Shown: positions 45,850 to 60,160 of the stretch, piece after piece | Position numbering within the stretch: position 1 is the stretch's first letter | Layout: each line of letters begins with the position of its first letter | NCBI GenBank assembly: GCA_948567375.1 | Contig: OX419762.1 | Coordinates: 33,671,465 to 33,735,464, forward strand | Source: Lunularia cruciata | Taxonomy: Eukaryota > Streptophyta > Marchantiopsida > Lunulariales > Lunulariaceae | Direction of reading: 5' to 3' | DNA: 64,000 bases | Program-made: the position numbers and the translations under genes | The notes under the pieces: model-generated | Told to the model about the DNA's origin: nothing | Database searches by the model: none | The model's input: the letters and a program-made list of their open reading frames with translations, nothing else

Positions 45850-45999
45850 GTAGTTGTAGGATTTGATGGAAGGAGTTTGAGAGATCAAGATTTGATGCAA
45901 CAAGTTTTGGGAGATCAAGATGACAATGGAGGCATGCAAAGTCAAGTCTATACCTTCAGGAATAATCAAATAATATAACAAGGAGAATCATCCTAAAAC

Positions 46000-46900
46000 C
46001 CAATACCAACGGACAAAGTACTTGGAGCATCACTCATGTTGCTAACACCAACCTTGGTCAACAACAAAGTCACATTGTTACTACAGATGAAAAAGACATG
46101 CAACATTGAGCCTTAAAAGGAACATTATTCCATGGGACTAATGGAAAACTAGATTTGAAGGATAAATTGATGCTTTTGATTATTCACAACTAAGATCATT
46201 GATCATTCTGTATGCATGTTTGCATGTGAAAACTTAACCGATAAAGCCTTCACACGGTATGATGCTTAGGAATGATCAATGGTGGCAAAAGGAAGAGAGA
46301 TCACTTGGACAACAATGCAAGAAGAACTATTGAAAAATTTCTAATCCGTGGATCATGTGTAAATAGATCAAACCCAACTATGGGGGTTGAAGCAAAAGGA
46401 TATCATATAAGAGTATGTGGAGGCATTTCTTGATGTACACGTTGTGATTATTGATATGAGTCTAGTAGAAACTCTTGACAATTCAAAATAGGTTAAAGAG
46501 CAAATTTGCCAAGAGGTAATTATACCAAATCCTTGCATTGTTTTTGAAGCCATTGCATGCACTTAGAGAATAGCAAGGGTGCTTGGAAGAGGTGAAGGAG
46601 TAGTCATGACTCAACTCTATTTGAAACACCGTAATTTGGTGAACTAGTTCTTATGGAATTGGACAACATTGGTTCTAGATCAAGGACCACAACTACTATG
46701 AGGAGAACTAGGATGGGTTGAAGAAAGGAGAGATGGAGTTCCACAAGGAGAAGGAGCTTGAGCAGAATAAAAATGTTGTTATAATTGTGGCTGCGTTTAG
46801 CACAATTGTTTGCACAACAATCAATTGTTGTGCTTGTCTTCCTAGAGGCCCTTGGCCTCCATATAGGTGACCTTTGAACAACATGGAGAGACAAATTGAA
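46000..46900 (+). pseudogene. gag of chromovirus 2
   Basis: Broken gag with NLTDKAFTRYDA, REITWTTMQEELLKNF and a retrotrans_gag-like KDII.EYVEAFLDVHVV. A degenerate CCHC knuckle follows at about 46770-46815 (CYNCGC, a stop, HNC), with shortened spacing. Stops every few dozen codons. Confidence 0.6.
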
Positions 46901-46984
46901 GAAGAGGATGCTGAAATCATATTGAAAACAAATATCACTAGTAAATGTACCTCACAACCTTATGGGCTCAATGGAGAAGAGTAA

Positions 46985-49900
46985 AAGTGGGAGGAGGAAG
47001 AGGATGAGTGCACAGAAGTTGAAGAAGACAAATGCATAATTGATTGTTGTAAATGGAGTCCTAAAAGAGAATCAGGTGAGAGTATTGATAGACCTTGGAG
47101 TAAGAAATAATTTTTTGTCTTGCTCTATAGCAATAAGGTTGGGGATGGAACAAGGGAAGGATGAGATTGAAGAAGTAGAATCACTTAATGGTCAAAAAGA
47201 GAAGATTGAGTCATTGCTTAGAAAAGTAGCACTCTTTGTAAGAGAGTATCAATAAAAGATTGAGTGGCAAGTGATATAGTTAGCTTGTATGTGATCTTAG
47301 GCATGTTGTGGATGGTGCACTACAATCCCATGGTTGATTAGAGAAAGAAAGTAGTGAGAACTAGCCAATGGAAGATCATTGGAGATAAAGAAAGATTGCA
47401 AAGGCTAGAATTGCCTCTCTATGTCATAGGGACAATTGGTATTGGTATGAAAAATAGATGATTTATAGGTCTAATAAGAGAAGTCTAGAGTGCAAAACTT
47501 GATGGACAAATTCCTGAATTTTAAAGATGTGGTCAATGAGTTTCAAGATGTCTTTCTTGATGATTTACCCTCAGGATTACTAGCAAAAGGGAGAGTAGAT
47601 GATAAAATCAAGATACTTCCTAGAAATACATCTCCTTGTAAGGCCCCATATCTACTATCACCTCATGAGTTGAAGGAGTGTAAAGCTTAAATCAGGGATA
47701 TGCTAAAGAAAAGGTTTATCCAACCCAGAAATTCTATCACCACATGGGGCTCCTATCTTGTTTGTGAAGGAGAAAGATGGTATTGGGGCCTAAATCAAAA
47801 AATGGTGAAGAAAAAATACCCGTTACCTTGCAAGATGACCTATTCAATCAACTCAATGAGGCAAACCACTTCACCTAAATTGATCTACAAAGTGGTTACA
47901 ATCAAATCAGTGTAACATAGGAAGATGTACTAAAAACTGCCTTTCAATCAAGGTATGGTCACTTTGAGTACTTGGTGATACAGTTTGGCCTCACCAACAC
48001 ACCAACCAATTTTATGTGTTTGATGAATGATATATTTCACCCATACTTGGATAAATATGTTATCATTGTCCTTGATGAAGTCTTAGTCTACAAGAGTACA
48101 AGATAAAGCACAAGTAACATCTATAAGAAGTCCCCCAAATTCTATAATAAAATCAATTTTATGCTAAAATCTCAAAGTGAAAGTTTAGCAGGTCTAAAGT
48201 AGACTACTTGGGGCATGAAGTAAGCACAAAAGGTATCCTTGTTAACCAAATAAAATAGAGGTCATTCAGAAATGGGGTGCTCCAAAAGATTAGACTAAAC
48301 TCAAGAGTTTCTTGGGATTGATGGGTCTATCATCAATTTGTCAAGGACTTCTCTAAGGTTGCACAACCTTTAATGGAACTACTTGGCAAGGGAAAGAAGT
48401 GGATGTGAGGAACCATACAAGAATTGGTCTTCCAAGAATTGAAAGATGCATAACTATAAGCACCAATCTTAAATGGTATGACCCAAAATGTCCAATCAAC
48501 TTGGCTATAGATGCATTAGCCATTGTGATAGGAGCAGTCCTACAATAGGAATAGAATGATAGATGGCACCTAGTTGTATATTTCTCTTGAAAGCTTTTTC
48601 CACTAGAATGCAACTATCACACCACTGAATGAGAAGAGCTGGCCATTTCCCTTACAACCAAGCATTGAAAGCACTATGTTGGCAAGAGGCATTTGTAGTG
48701 GAGAAAAATCACAAACCTCTAGTCTACCTTGAGACCAAAAAAAATCTATCTCATTAATAGATTTTGTGAACAAAGTGGAGACAACGGTTCAACATGATCA
48801 TTGTATATGTGGAAGGCAAGAAGTAATTTGTAGTTATATTCACCTAAATGCATATGGCAAACAATCTGGTGGTAGAAGCCAAGATGAACCCAAAATTTTG
48901 GCTAAGGTTTCTTACAACTACAAAGACTGACCCATAGATTGTAGGATCTCAATCATCCAAAGGCATAACCAATACCAAAGGACTCACCTTTCATGATGAC
49001 AAGTTATGGATCCTAGATGCCATAGACCTAAGAACCACCCTCTTAGCAAAATATCATGATTCTACCATTGTAGGCCATGTTGGAGTGGATAAGACCTTAG
49101 ATGCAATTGATTGCCATTACTATTAGCCCAAGATGAGCAATGATATGATGGAGTATGTTCAAAGCGGCATATTCTATCAATAAAATAAGCCTCTAATTAG
49201 GCTCTCATATGACTCCTTCATTCTTCCTTACTCTTACACAACATTGGGAGCATGTCAACATGGATTTGGTTTGTGAATTGCCCAAAACCACCTCAAGGTT
49301 TGACTCTATTGTAGTCCTTGTAGACCAATTTAACAAAATGATTCATGTGAGTCCTACAACCAATGATGTGATTGCTCTACATTTAGCATGATTATACTAA
49401 GCTATAGTATTTTCTCTTCATGGCCTATCTTGAGTGCTCATCATTGATTGAGGCATTCAATTCACTAGTTTATTTTAGAGAACACTGTTTGGTGTCTTCA
49501 AAACCAAATTGGCCATATCCACAACATACCATCTACAAGTCAATAGAAAAATAGAGCGGGCTAATTGCACTATTCAGGACATGCTCTAGAGATTCACCTT
49601 AATGGATCAAGAAAGGTGATACACCTTACTTCCACTGGTAGAATTTGCCTATAACAATTCAATGAATACATCTACACACATCACACTATTCTTCCTCATG
49701 TATAGAGAGCACCTTTGCACACCTTCAGGCTTGGTAAAGATCCACCTAGTGGCTACAAAAGTTGACATTGTCAATACTTTTGTTGCTAGAATCCAAGAAG
49801 GTATGGAGAATACCAAACACAAGTTGCAAATCACCCAAAATTGATAAAAACAATATGCATATGCACATTGTAGGTGCATAGAGTTCAATTGTAGGGATCA

Positions 49901-50280
49901 AGTCTACCTGTCCACAACCAATATCACTTTAGTTGGCCCTTGTTAGTTCAGACCTTGTTTTATTAGGCCTTTTTGTATCCTCTATCAAATTTGCAAAGTG
50001 GTTTATCACCTTGAGCTACCGCCACACAAGAAGATTCATCTTGTGTTCCATGTTTCCTTACTATGCAGTTATGCACTCTAATTGCTCCACTTTTGTTCCA
50101 TACAAGAATTTAGACCTTGTTCAACACTCATTGATGGCACAAAAGGGAAATGAAGTCAAATGCATTCTCCAAAATATATCCATGATACCCACCATCCATA
50201 TGTGGAATATCTTGTACATTGGAAAGGGTACCCATCACATGAAGTAGCATGGGAGCCAATAGCTAACTTAGCCCATGTAC
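46985..50280 (+). pseudogene. pol of chromovirus 2 (protease to chromodomain)
   Basis: Protease near 47040-47255 with VRVLIDLGVRNNFLS, where DSGA would be expected. RT from 47490: [45 protein letters not shown] and the active-site region IVLDEVLVY near 48065 (second Asp lost). RNase H at about 48490-48720 (LAIDALAIVIGAVLQ). Integrase HHCC-type HDSTIVGHVGVDKTLDAIDC at about 49053-49110, then HWEHVNMDLVCELPKT at 49240 and the core to AYNNSMNTSTH at 49650. Chromodomain VEYLVHWKGYPSHEVAWEP at about 50204-50260. Frameshifts and stops throughout. Confidence 0.8.
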
Positions 50281-50290
50281 GGGTGTAAGT

Positions 50291-50939
50291 GCAATCTTTT
50301 GAGCAATAGCTTTGCAATGATGACATTGCATCTTAGAAGATGAGAGTTTATAATACCATTAGCTAGACATATTATCTAGAGGTGGAAATTGGCTTGGTAA
50401 TATCTAAAATTATGTTATATATGATGGTCTGAATAGATCAGATAGAGATGTCACCAAAAGAGTACTTTCACTAATAAGGAAAAGGTCAAAAACACCTTGC
50501 AAACTTCAAAGCCAATTTTGGAGGCCTAAATGGATGAATGAAGTCTCAAAAAGAAGGATGTCACCTCTTCCAAGGGAAAAGGTGTTGACTTCTCCCTCCC
50601 TTTTTTGTCTCATTGAGAGCTTTCCAATGGTATCTCACCTATATTGTTTTAAGCTTCAAATAGAAGATTCCCCAAAGATTCCCATTAGTAAAACTTGTTT
50701 GAGTAATCAAATAGGACAAGGATGGACATAATCTAAGTGTGGAGCTTGATGACATGTCACCAATCCATGTATCTGATCCAAGGGTGGAGCTCACTTTGAG
50801 TGGATCCTCTTTGTTATATAATAAAGACAAGGTGCTCTTTTGGAGCATTGGAGTATTGAGGGATGAAACCTTGTGTTTCTCTTGGGGGTTCTCCTGTCCT
50901 TGGAACATTACACATTTTTAAACTTAATATAATTACTCA
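50291..50939. other. Region 3' of chromovirus 2
   Basis: Non-coding sequence that may contain what is left of its 3' LTR, but no boundary (TG...CA plus polypurine tract) could be fixed. Only short ORFs without motifs. Confidence 0.3.
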
Positions 50940-52412
50940 CATGAACTCTAGAGATTCTATGATAGATATTACAAGGCCTTGGAAATTTGATCACTTGTAG
51001 GTGTTACTACAAGCTTTGATGTGGGAGGAGCTTGAAAAGAACCTTGTTTTTCTTGCCTTGATTTTAGCATTATCATGCTACGCTCTTTGTATGTTTGCTT
51101 AAGTTTTTGTAGAGAATAATTACATGCAATAAGCTTGTCAAAAACTCTCTATAGTCAAACAACATTTCTTGAGAAACAATATAAGATAGAAGTAATTCAA
51201 CCATTCAAGCTTAATGTAGTGGAAAAAGCTATGATAAGTATGATGCATCATGAATTTGAACTACTACCTATTTTCTATAGATCAAGTTGAGAAGTTGATA
51301 TATTGCACAAAGGGACAATTGCCAATAAATATTGAAGGACTTTGTTAGACCTGATAGAATTACTCATATGAAATTTTTTAGGAGGATCTTTGCTTAGACA
51401 TTGTAGAGGCCTACAAAATTTGACCATGTTTATTAGGCTACACAAATAATGAAGCACAACTCAAAGGAGACCACAAAACTTATCAATATAATTATCTTTG
51501 AGGCAAACCATATGTCAAATTATGCACATTTTGTACTCACAAAGAATTCAAATACAATTGTTGAAGCAATATAATTGTATTTCATGATAGTTACTAGCAA
51601 AAAAGCTATTGAAATTTATGCACTAGAAGCTTAAAAGCTCATGTTAGGTTTTATGGTAAATAATTGCAATGTCTTGAGTAGAGCATTAAAGAAATCTCCA
51701 AAAGCTCAAGCTTTGCATCAAGACTTACTAATGTAGCAAGTGGTAGAGTTAGGTTTGGAAAAATGCTTGGATAGAATCAAGACGTCTCTATGGTTAAGAG
51801 TCAATCAATCAAAAATGTAATTAAAAACATGACAATAATTAGGATGTGACAAGAAGCTTGTGGTAAGAAGAGAGAAATATACCGTCAAGTTAATATTGAA
51901 TTTATTTGGTCTCCTAATATCCAAAATTAGACTACTTTGTTGGCTGGACTTAAGATTCCAATTTTTTTTAGTGAGAAAACTATTTAGACGGTCAAGTATG
52001 GAGATGCATATAATTTCTAGCAAAGCAATACCATAATAAAAGTACTATTGAGCAAGCATAAAGTGTACTATTGAGCAAGCATAAAGTGTGCACTTTCATC
52101 CATAAATCTATATGCATTTATCTTTCTCTACTACATGGACTCCTGTACCTTTACCCTAGCTCCAAATTCATGATCAACTCACTTCTAGCCATTGTAGTAC
52201 CCATTGGTTTGATCTCCCAAGTTGAGATTGCTTGGGGCAAAGATATGGCTGATGGTATGTGCTTTTGATCTACTTGTGGATTGAGCTTCTTATCTAAAGA
52301 TGTAGATGTGCTATTGACTTCAACTTTGGGGGTTTGAGTTGAGAAACAGTTGAGAAATTGTGCCTTACCACACACAATCTCATTTGAGTTCTCTAGTTCA
52401 CCCATGCTTCCT
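50940..52412 (-). repeat. 0.93-kb repeat, inverted third copy, split by ~730 bp
   Basis: Minus-strand match to the repeat at 31071: 52412-51793 covers CACAAGTAGATCAAAAGC and ATTATTGTCATGTTT...GATTGATTGACTCTTAA, and 51062-50940 covers CTTTTCAAG...CACCTACAAGTGATCA. Bases 51063-51792 between them are foreign and unidentified. A 23-bp direct duplication (TACTATTGAGCAAGCATAAAGTG) sits at 52043-52088. Confidence 0.55.
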
Positions 52413-54650
52413 CATTGCGGGTCAAGCTGCAACTATTATATGGTCAACTCTAACACACTTACCTCTCCTAATCAACCACCCAATGTAGGCCATGTTTATT
52501 GTAGTCTTGCATTCTTATGTCCTAATTGGATGAAATTGTGTAATCATGGGACTCACAAAAAATACATTAATACATTACCTTGGCTACTCAAAGTCATAAT
52601 GATAGTGATTTCACATAGAGAAGACTAAGGTGGGTAGATTTAACAACCGCAATAACAAATGTGATATGTACTTAAGGAGAACTAGTGAAGTAGATTTGTG
52701 CAACACTTTGGGCCTTCAACACCAATGGTTACACAAATGGCAATGTGCCACATACTTATCCATGAACTTGCACTTTAAAGTGTTCCTAAGAGTTGTAGGC
52801 TTCTCTATTGATCGCAACAATTTGCACATGGGTAATGCTTGTCATCAGGAGGTGTAGATTGTATCAACTACCTACCTCTCAGCCTTTGTCAACTTTATGC
52901 AAAATATCAATATGATATTGATGGAAAATTGCAAAAGAAACTTGATTTTCATCATCATGTTAAGTTAACATTCATAGCATTGTTTTACCAAAACATATAT
53001 ATATTACTTTTGTTAGTCACTTGAAATATCAAAAAAACTGAAGGCAAAAACTAGAAAAGAGAAACTGAGAAAAAAAAATGAAAACTATGAAGTAAAAAGA
53101 CAAAGGAAAGCTGAAAAAGAGAAACAAAAATATAATTTCAAATTAGATTTCATTCTATGACATAATATAAGAGATTGTATATTTCAATCATTTAAATTAA
53201 TCAATAAATTGAGATCTCAATTTGGGTTATATTTTGCATTACATTGTTTTGGTATTGAAGTCATATTTATTTCTAGAAACTAGTAATTTTTTTATATAAC
53301 TATAGAGTTTAGGATATCCGCTCCTAAAATAGTGGATGAATGTAAAACCTTTCAATATACTTTGAGCTTATTTAGAATTTATATTAACCATTTACATTCA
53401 AATCTATCTTTTATATATATGTTTTGAACCTAGATGTTCTCTTCTTAGACTAATATATGATTGTATAACCTCTCAATATCATTTATGGTTATTGAGATTA
53501 AAATTTAATTATTATTATAGATGAAAATAATTATATAACTATATAAACCTATAAACGCCTTAGTTAATACTTGATAGTAAAACCTTCAATATAGTTAAGA
53601 TGTATGTTAATCTATATGTATGTAAATAACTTGAGGAAAAATATTGAAATAAATTATATCTCTATATATAATTAAAATTTTATTTTCAGTTCAATTTTAT
53701 TGATAGAATGGCATGTATATAAATTTTAAGCAAGATCTAAAGCTCATAATTCTATCTTTAGTTGATTTTCTTTTAGAGCTACTTAAGGTTTGTTTGGTTA
53801 GAAGTTGTAGTTGTAGCTTCAGTTTCTAAAACATATAAAACTATATTTGCAGATGAAAAATTATACCTATAAAGCCAAAATTTGTGATTATACTTATATT
53901 TGTATGCTTGGAGTGCTTTAATATGTTTCTTCATCTCTTGTGTAATATCTTATATGTAATTTGATTGCAATTTTGAATTGATAATATCTTTAGTGATTCC
54001 TCTTGACTTCCTTGGAGCCAAATTTCAATTTTTTTTTATTAATTTACTAATTCTAGTACATAGTATGGCAGAAGGTAGTATATAGAGGCAAAAAAATAGC
54101 ATTGGTCTTTGAACAAGCATGTCACAAAGTGAACAATTCCCTCATACAATGACTACAACCCAATTCCAAGGGCCTAGTGCCAAATTTTTGTATTGTAATA
54201 GGGTTTCCTTGATGGCCTATTGTTCTTACAAGAGCATCACTACAAAGATCCTTTGTTTCAAATTGCATCTCTACAAAGTTATGTTGAAACAAGCTCACTT
54301 TCTTACAAAGATCAATGAAAACAAAGTCATGTCAATAAAACTTCCACAGTCAATCAAAGAATTGCAAAATTTTGCACCAATAAAAAAATTCATAACTGCC
54401 GTATGAATGTACTACCAAAGGAATTACTCCCAACCATTTGGCATCAAGCAACATGTGTTTATGGTATGACCATAATTGCTTATCAAGCACTGTGATGGAT
54501 GAAGGACAGACCGGTTTTAACATGACTCTAAAATCAATCCTATGCTACAAGAACTTTTTACTTTTAATTTTTCTCTGTGATCAAAGTTTTGTCATGATGT
54601 AGGATTCTACCATTGCTACCAATAGGACTCACATTTTTTAGAAAAAAGTG
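52413..54650. other. AT-rich spacer
   Basis: No supported gene. The 95-codon ORF at 54119-54406 (MSQSEQFPHTMTTT...) may be a fragment of a retroelement polyprotein, but no motif is clear. 53000-54000 is extremely AT-rich. Confidence 0.35.
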
Positions 54651-57120
54651 CAAAACAAATTTGAGAGACTATATAAGAGTGTGTTAGTGATAGAGTAGAT
54701 TTGCAAATCCAAATAATTCAACAGTGGCACCCAAAATTGCTAGGATGGAAACAGAGGCCACCAATAGAACTAGTAAGCAAATCTTTAGAGATTTCCAAAT
54801 GGGGTTGGTATTACAGGCTGGATTACCTCAAGATTTGGAAGTTGGCATTCTTGTTGTGGGATTGGAGTCTATTGAATGTCTCCTTGCTAGAGGAAATTTG
54901 TAATAATGTTGACGTGAGTGGGAAGAGGTTGAGTGCATGCCTAACAATGTGGATAGAGGAACACTGGCAACAAGTACTAAGAGAAGAGTACTCTCTATTT
55001 GTCCATATCCACATGAAAAATTTGTGGGTAGAAAGTCAACTAATAGGTACATTAAGGACCTTATTCAATGAGTCATCACCAAAACCATTATGAAGTTGTT
55101 TAGATCAAAGAGAATTGCCTATGTGAAGCTAAATCAGGCAATCTTCTTTTAGATCTTGCACAAACAACAACTTGTGAGTTGTGCAAGGACATTCCAAGAA
55201 TTGGTCATCAAGCTATTAGATGACATAGCTAAAAGGCACCCCCACAATCATAGCCCTATTTATCATGCATTTCTACATAGGGATGAACCTCCTAAACAAG
55301 GAGGAGAAGGAGAAATACCCTAGCATATTCTACCATCCAACATATTTCAATGTGCACCTTGACCTGCCCAAAGAAATTACAAAGTACCATAAGACAAACA
55401 AGGAGTTTGCAAAAAGAAGTTGCAAAAAGAAGTGTTCTTTCACCAAGACCTATAATAAAATAATCTTATGCAAGAAGGAGATTGGATCAGTCCCAAGATT
55501 CAAGATTCAAGCTTCCAAGAAGCATAGAAAAGCGGTTCAAATGATAGACATATCGTCTAGTGACAATGGAAGCAAAGGTGCCCAAGAAATGATGAGGGAC
55601 TTGAAGAAAGAAGAGAGGTCAAAAAATCCGCCCCACAAACAAGTAGGAATAAATCTCACTAGAAAATGAGAAATTTGCAAGTGATGGCTCTTTCACCCAA
55701 TTCTCATCATCCAAAAATGATGAGGTAAATGTGGGAGGCAATAATAATGAAGCACAATTGTTACCCCTTGCAATTGATACAACTGTGGAAATAGTTGTAT
55801 CAAGAGAAAGAGCTAGAGGAGAAAGAGGAGGGTACCCTTATAGCAAATTTGAGGTGAACTTTGACATAAATCTTAGCCTTCATTGAATTCATTTTAACAA
55901 TGCAAAACAAGGAAGCAAAGCCACTTGGTGTGCAGCAAACAATGACAAGATGCAACAAACGAGGCATGAAGTGATAGATCCAAGAAGTTGCACAAGTAAA
56001 GAGTCACTTCCAAGAGACAACCCAATCACTATAAGGGTGGACGAGTCTTCAAGTGGACAACAATAGGCAGATCAAATAGTAGAAGAGGCTAATGAGAAAG
56101 TTACAATTGATGTAGAGGACAAACCAACTCAATTGGCATTGCGCTAAGCAAACAATAATGAACGACCTATGAACACAAGTAAAGGCCAATAAAGGCCTTC
56201 CTAAATTTTATGAAATACAAAGGTAAATCACTTGCATGGTTGATGACGGTCTACATGGTGAACATTATTACACTTGCCATGGAAGCCTTGGAGGAGTTTC
56301 TACCATTCTAGAAAGAACTCAACACCATGATCAATGATCTAGTGGTGTTAGTTCAACACTTGCATATGATGACATAGTCAATAGCCAAGGGAAAAGCACT
56401 CCTCCACAACAAAGTAAAAAAAAAGCCAAATCTTGGAGTGAAGAGAAAGATAAGGAGTTGAAGAAGTTCCAAAAAGATGAGCTCAAACAACATGAGCACT
56501 ACAAGACACTACTTGCATAGCCGAAGTCCAAAGTTGACAACCATAGTCTTGAGGTTTTCTACCTTCAAGAGAAGTACAAAGATGAGCTACAAATATGAAC
56601 AACAAACTAAAAGACATACAAGCTGAAAATTGATAGATGCTCACACCAAAATGACAACAACAAAAAAAGATACAAGAACTTAAAGATGGTAAATTGCCTC
56701 TATATCTAGGACTTAATTATGAGTATGAAATTTCAACAAGAGAAGGAGTTAGAATAGCAAGCAAAGGTCCTTGGTGACCAAATGAGCCTAGAAAATGAAT
56801 AAACATGGGTGCTTGAAACAATCAGGCATAGAATAACACAATTACTAAACAATTAGAATATATGGCCAATAAGAACCCCCGTGTACAAAGGTGAAAGATC
56901 TTTGAACACAAGTTGATGCACTAGAAAGGAAAGTAAATATGTGTGAATAGCTCAAGGTAATTTTCATAAAATTGCAAGGGCATACCAACTCCAAGTTTGT
57001 AGAGACCCGGACTAGCTTTGTATAAGTAATTAAAGTGTACAAGAAGGAGCTTATAGAGTTAATCCAAATGTGTAGTGGGATGAGCAATTTGTCATAAGTA
57101 CCACCTATTTTCATCAATGC
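54651..57120 (+). pseudogene. Divergent family-X-like protein (type F)
   Basis: Same plan as family X at low similarity. About 55083-55160 reads IMKLFRSKRIAYVKLNQAIFF (seen as two pieces), aligning with AILKPERTTYVMKHQAVFF. Then 55265-55669 is an open 134-residue stretch beginning HFYIGMNLLNKEEKEKYPS, aligning with HFYLGLNLLNLAERNRMVSH, followed by a Lys-rich linker and DISSSDNGSKGAQEM. Further down, 55690-56100 is a low-complexity acidic region and 56180-57100 is Lys/Glu-rich coiled coil in several frames. No family-X termini were found around it, so it may be an older lineage or carried by another element. Heavily broken. Confidence 0.5.
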
Positions 57121-60100
57121 CAAGTAACACCACCACCAACTTCATACAAGATAAGCAGCGGCCAACTTTGTAAAAAACAACTAAGTGTCATCTTGTAAGT
57201 AGGATAGTGTAGATTTGTAGTCATAGACCAAGACCGTTCATTTTTATACATACTTCATACATAATACTTAGAGATACAAAGGACTTGTGTTAGTCTAGCA
57301 ATCAATAAGCTAAAGGTAGATGACCACATGCCAAGGTGGCTATAGCCATGGTCCACCCTTACTTGAGGATTAGGTTTAGAGTTAGTGGATAAGATATGAT
57401 CAGCATGGAGTGCCTTAGATGTAATTAGGAGATTTCTAGCTCATTGTAACTATTGAATTTCTTTGCAATTGAGTAGGGAGCAAGTAATAGGCTTAAGCTT
57501 GATGATTATTGCGTCCATTTGGTGCATCCTTCTTTTGAAAATAAATGACGTTTATGCCATCAAGACAATGTATGTGTATTAGTCTGCACTTTGCATGCTT
57601 AGTTGGATAGGAGTGAGGAAACTTCACGTATGAGTAGAAGCACTTGAGTGAGGCAAATCATTCATGTGGAACTAGAATGCACAACAGGGCACTGTAGAGG
57701 TCATCAATGACATAGAGATAGGTTACTAAAAGCTTGCAATATCATAAAGTAACACTGCCATGTGTGATTGAGCATCATGATCACTCCAAACTCTTGTGAT
57801 GTTGTTCTTTATGGGAAGGATGAAACACTATGTCATAGTATAAGACACTATTTGTAAGACACCTTAGTACTATCAATTTCATACAACATGAATCCCATGA
57901 TATGAGAGCAGATCGTAGTAATTTTGATTGCTTTGTCAATAGTTGTCCCAAATTTGACCAAGTAATAGGGAAGGTACAAAAATTTTGAGGCAAAGTGAGA
58001 CATTTGTTACAAATGAGCCATTACTTTAAGGAGTTCTTTGTATTCAATCTATAGTGAGCATAATCCTTGGTTAACCATCTTTTGATAGTGTCCCAAGAGT
58101 GGCGACATTACCCTCTTCTAGGAAATGATTTCACCCAAGAGGTTAAGCATGAAACAATTGATAGTCATCATAGTTACATCTTGTATTCTTATGAGAACAA
58201 CCTATTCTTATTATTTATACTATTTTTCTGTTCACACTAGGTTGTTGCAGTATTTAATTCACAATATTTGTTATACATATATCAGTAATTTCATAAATAT
58301 TTAATAGACTAAAATTTTTACTTGATAATCTTATGAGCATTTTCCATGCATCATAAATTATTTTTTTGCATTATATTTGCATTATATTATTTTCTATTTT
58401 AAATTTTCATATAATAGTTATTATTTTATTAATTTTCTATAGCAAAATGGGTTAATGTTTCTTTTTCTTATCCTTGATTTTTCTATTTAGGGAGATTACA
58501 ATTCTACTTATGTCTACTTTATTCAACTTCCGTAATATTAATAAGGTGATGCATAAGTAAGTACCCATATAACCATATAATGCATATGAACTAATGATAG
58601 AGTGAATTCTAGGGATTATCCATTGAATATTTTGTACATATCTCTTGCTCTCTCTCTTGTGACTTATGTCATTTAAGAAGTATGCTTAGACTTTTGCTAG
58701 ATTTTCTTGTTCAGTGATTGTAATATATATCTATTATACTCAAATATTTATATTTTGTGACTTGCTTCATTTATGGGTACTATTTAATTATAATAAACTG
58801 TGAAGTAATTTAGTATGATTAATGTGAAGAATAGGATATTTATATTTCATTTAATTAATTTTATTTTTACTTTTTATTAAAAATGGAATATTGTGAATAA
58901 TTGTGAACAATAGTTACACTATCTACATTCCTGGTTGAATTTAAAATGATTATTTTCAACTTACATTGAAGTTTTAGTTTATATTATTAGGTTTAAAATA
59001 AGTAGAGCAATTTAGGTTTTCCAAAAAGTATCTAACATCATTTATAATTGCAATATTTATGTGTCAATATCAGCTATTGGCAACTGTCCGCTTATGTTTT
59101 TCATGTAAGTTTAATTTCTTTACTTTCAAGTTCAAAATTTTAAACAACTTTCAAATTAAAATTTTAATAAGATAATAACATAGATATAATCTTAGAAAAT
59201 TAACAGCAAATAAATATTTTCAGTTATTGTAACCGGAATAAAAATTTAAATTTTTTATAATATTCTTTGTAAGAAAACCATATTTAAAACCTGATTTAAA
59301 TCAATGAACCAAATGAGACATATCTATCCGACGCTAACACGAACCACCTCAATTCCAGCAGCGTTCATATGGTCCATGTTTCCAATATTGTTAAACAATG
59401 AATCTATCGTTGAACGAAATATAATGTAAGTTTATTTTGTTTTGAGTGCACACGGGACACTTTTATAGTTGGATGCCCGTGCCATGCATTGGATGCACAT
59501 ACAATAAATTTATTGAACACGTAAAGATTTTGAAATAGAGTCCTGAAATGATATTATATTTGTAGTATCATCCTGCAATTTATTAGATTCTGTGGGTTTT
59601 TACTTACTGTTCACTCTACTCCATTAGATTCCAGTAGACTTAATCTTTGCTTAATAATATAGATTAAAGAATGTTTTCATTTCTGCCAACACTTCAAAAG
59701 CTCATCTTGTCGACCCTTACAAACATAAAAGAGAGAATAGATTTATTCTCGTCAAGCTTCCCATCTTCTCAACTATGATAAAGTATGATCATAAAATGTA
59801 ATCAGGATAGATGGGGAGGTTTATGTATAACCTTCAACTTTCAGTGAATAAGTAAAGGTAATGTGCATGAGAGAATCGTTAACGTATCAATCAATTGGGT
59901 GGTTAAGGAGGAATGGTTAGAGCTAATTTAGTTTATGTTAACTTCACTCAATAGACTAGACTTGGCAGTTCAGCGTGATATTTTGTTTATTCACGTCATT
60001 ACAAAGACTCGAAGACACACGAGGTCGCCGGGCAATTTCAAGCGCGATATCAAATTCGTAGATATTTAGATGTTTGTGTATTTAAGAAACGTGGTTGCTT

Positions 60101-60160
60101 ATTCAAGCAGAGCAAGCAACAATCCCGGGATATCGTGGTGTTATATAAGTACATAACTGA
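57121..60160. other. AT-rich intergenic region
   Basis: Nothing supported. 58200-59700 is strongly AT-rich with only chance ORFs. After 59900 the base composition rises toward the ORFs at 60161. Confidence 0.4.

Larger units (their letters stand above)
45850..50290 (+). mobile_element. Chromovirus 2, internal region only (heavily decayed Ty3/gypsy)
   Basis: Gag, protease, RT, RNase H, integrase and chromodomain can be followed in order on the plus strand, but I found no LTRs, primer site or target duplication. Much more decayed than chromovirus 1 and clearly a different family. Boundaries are approximate. Confidence 0.78.
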
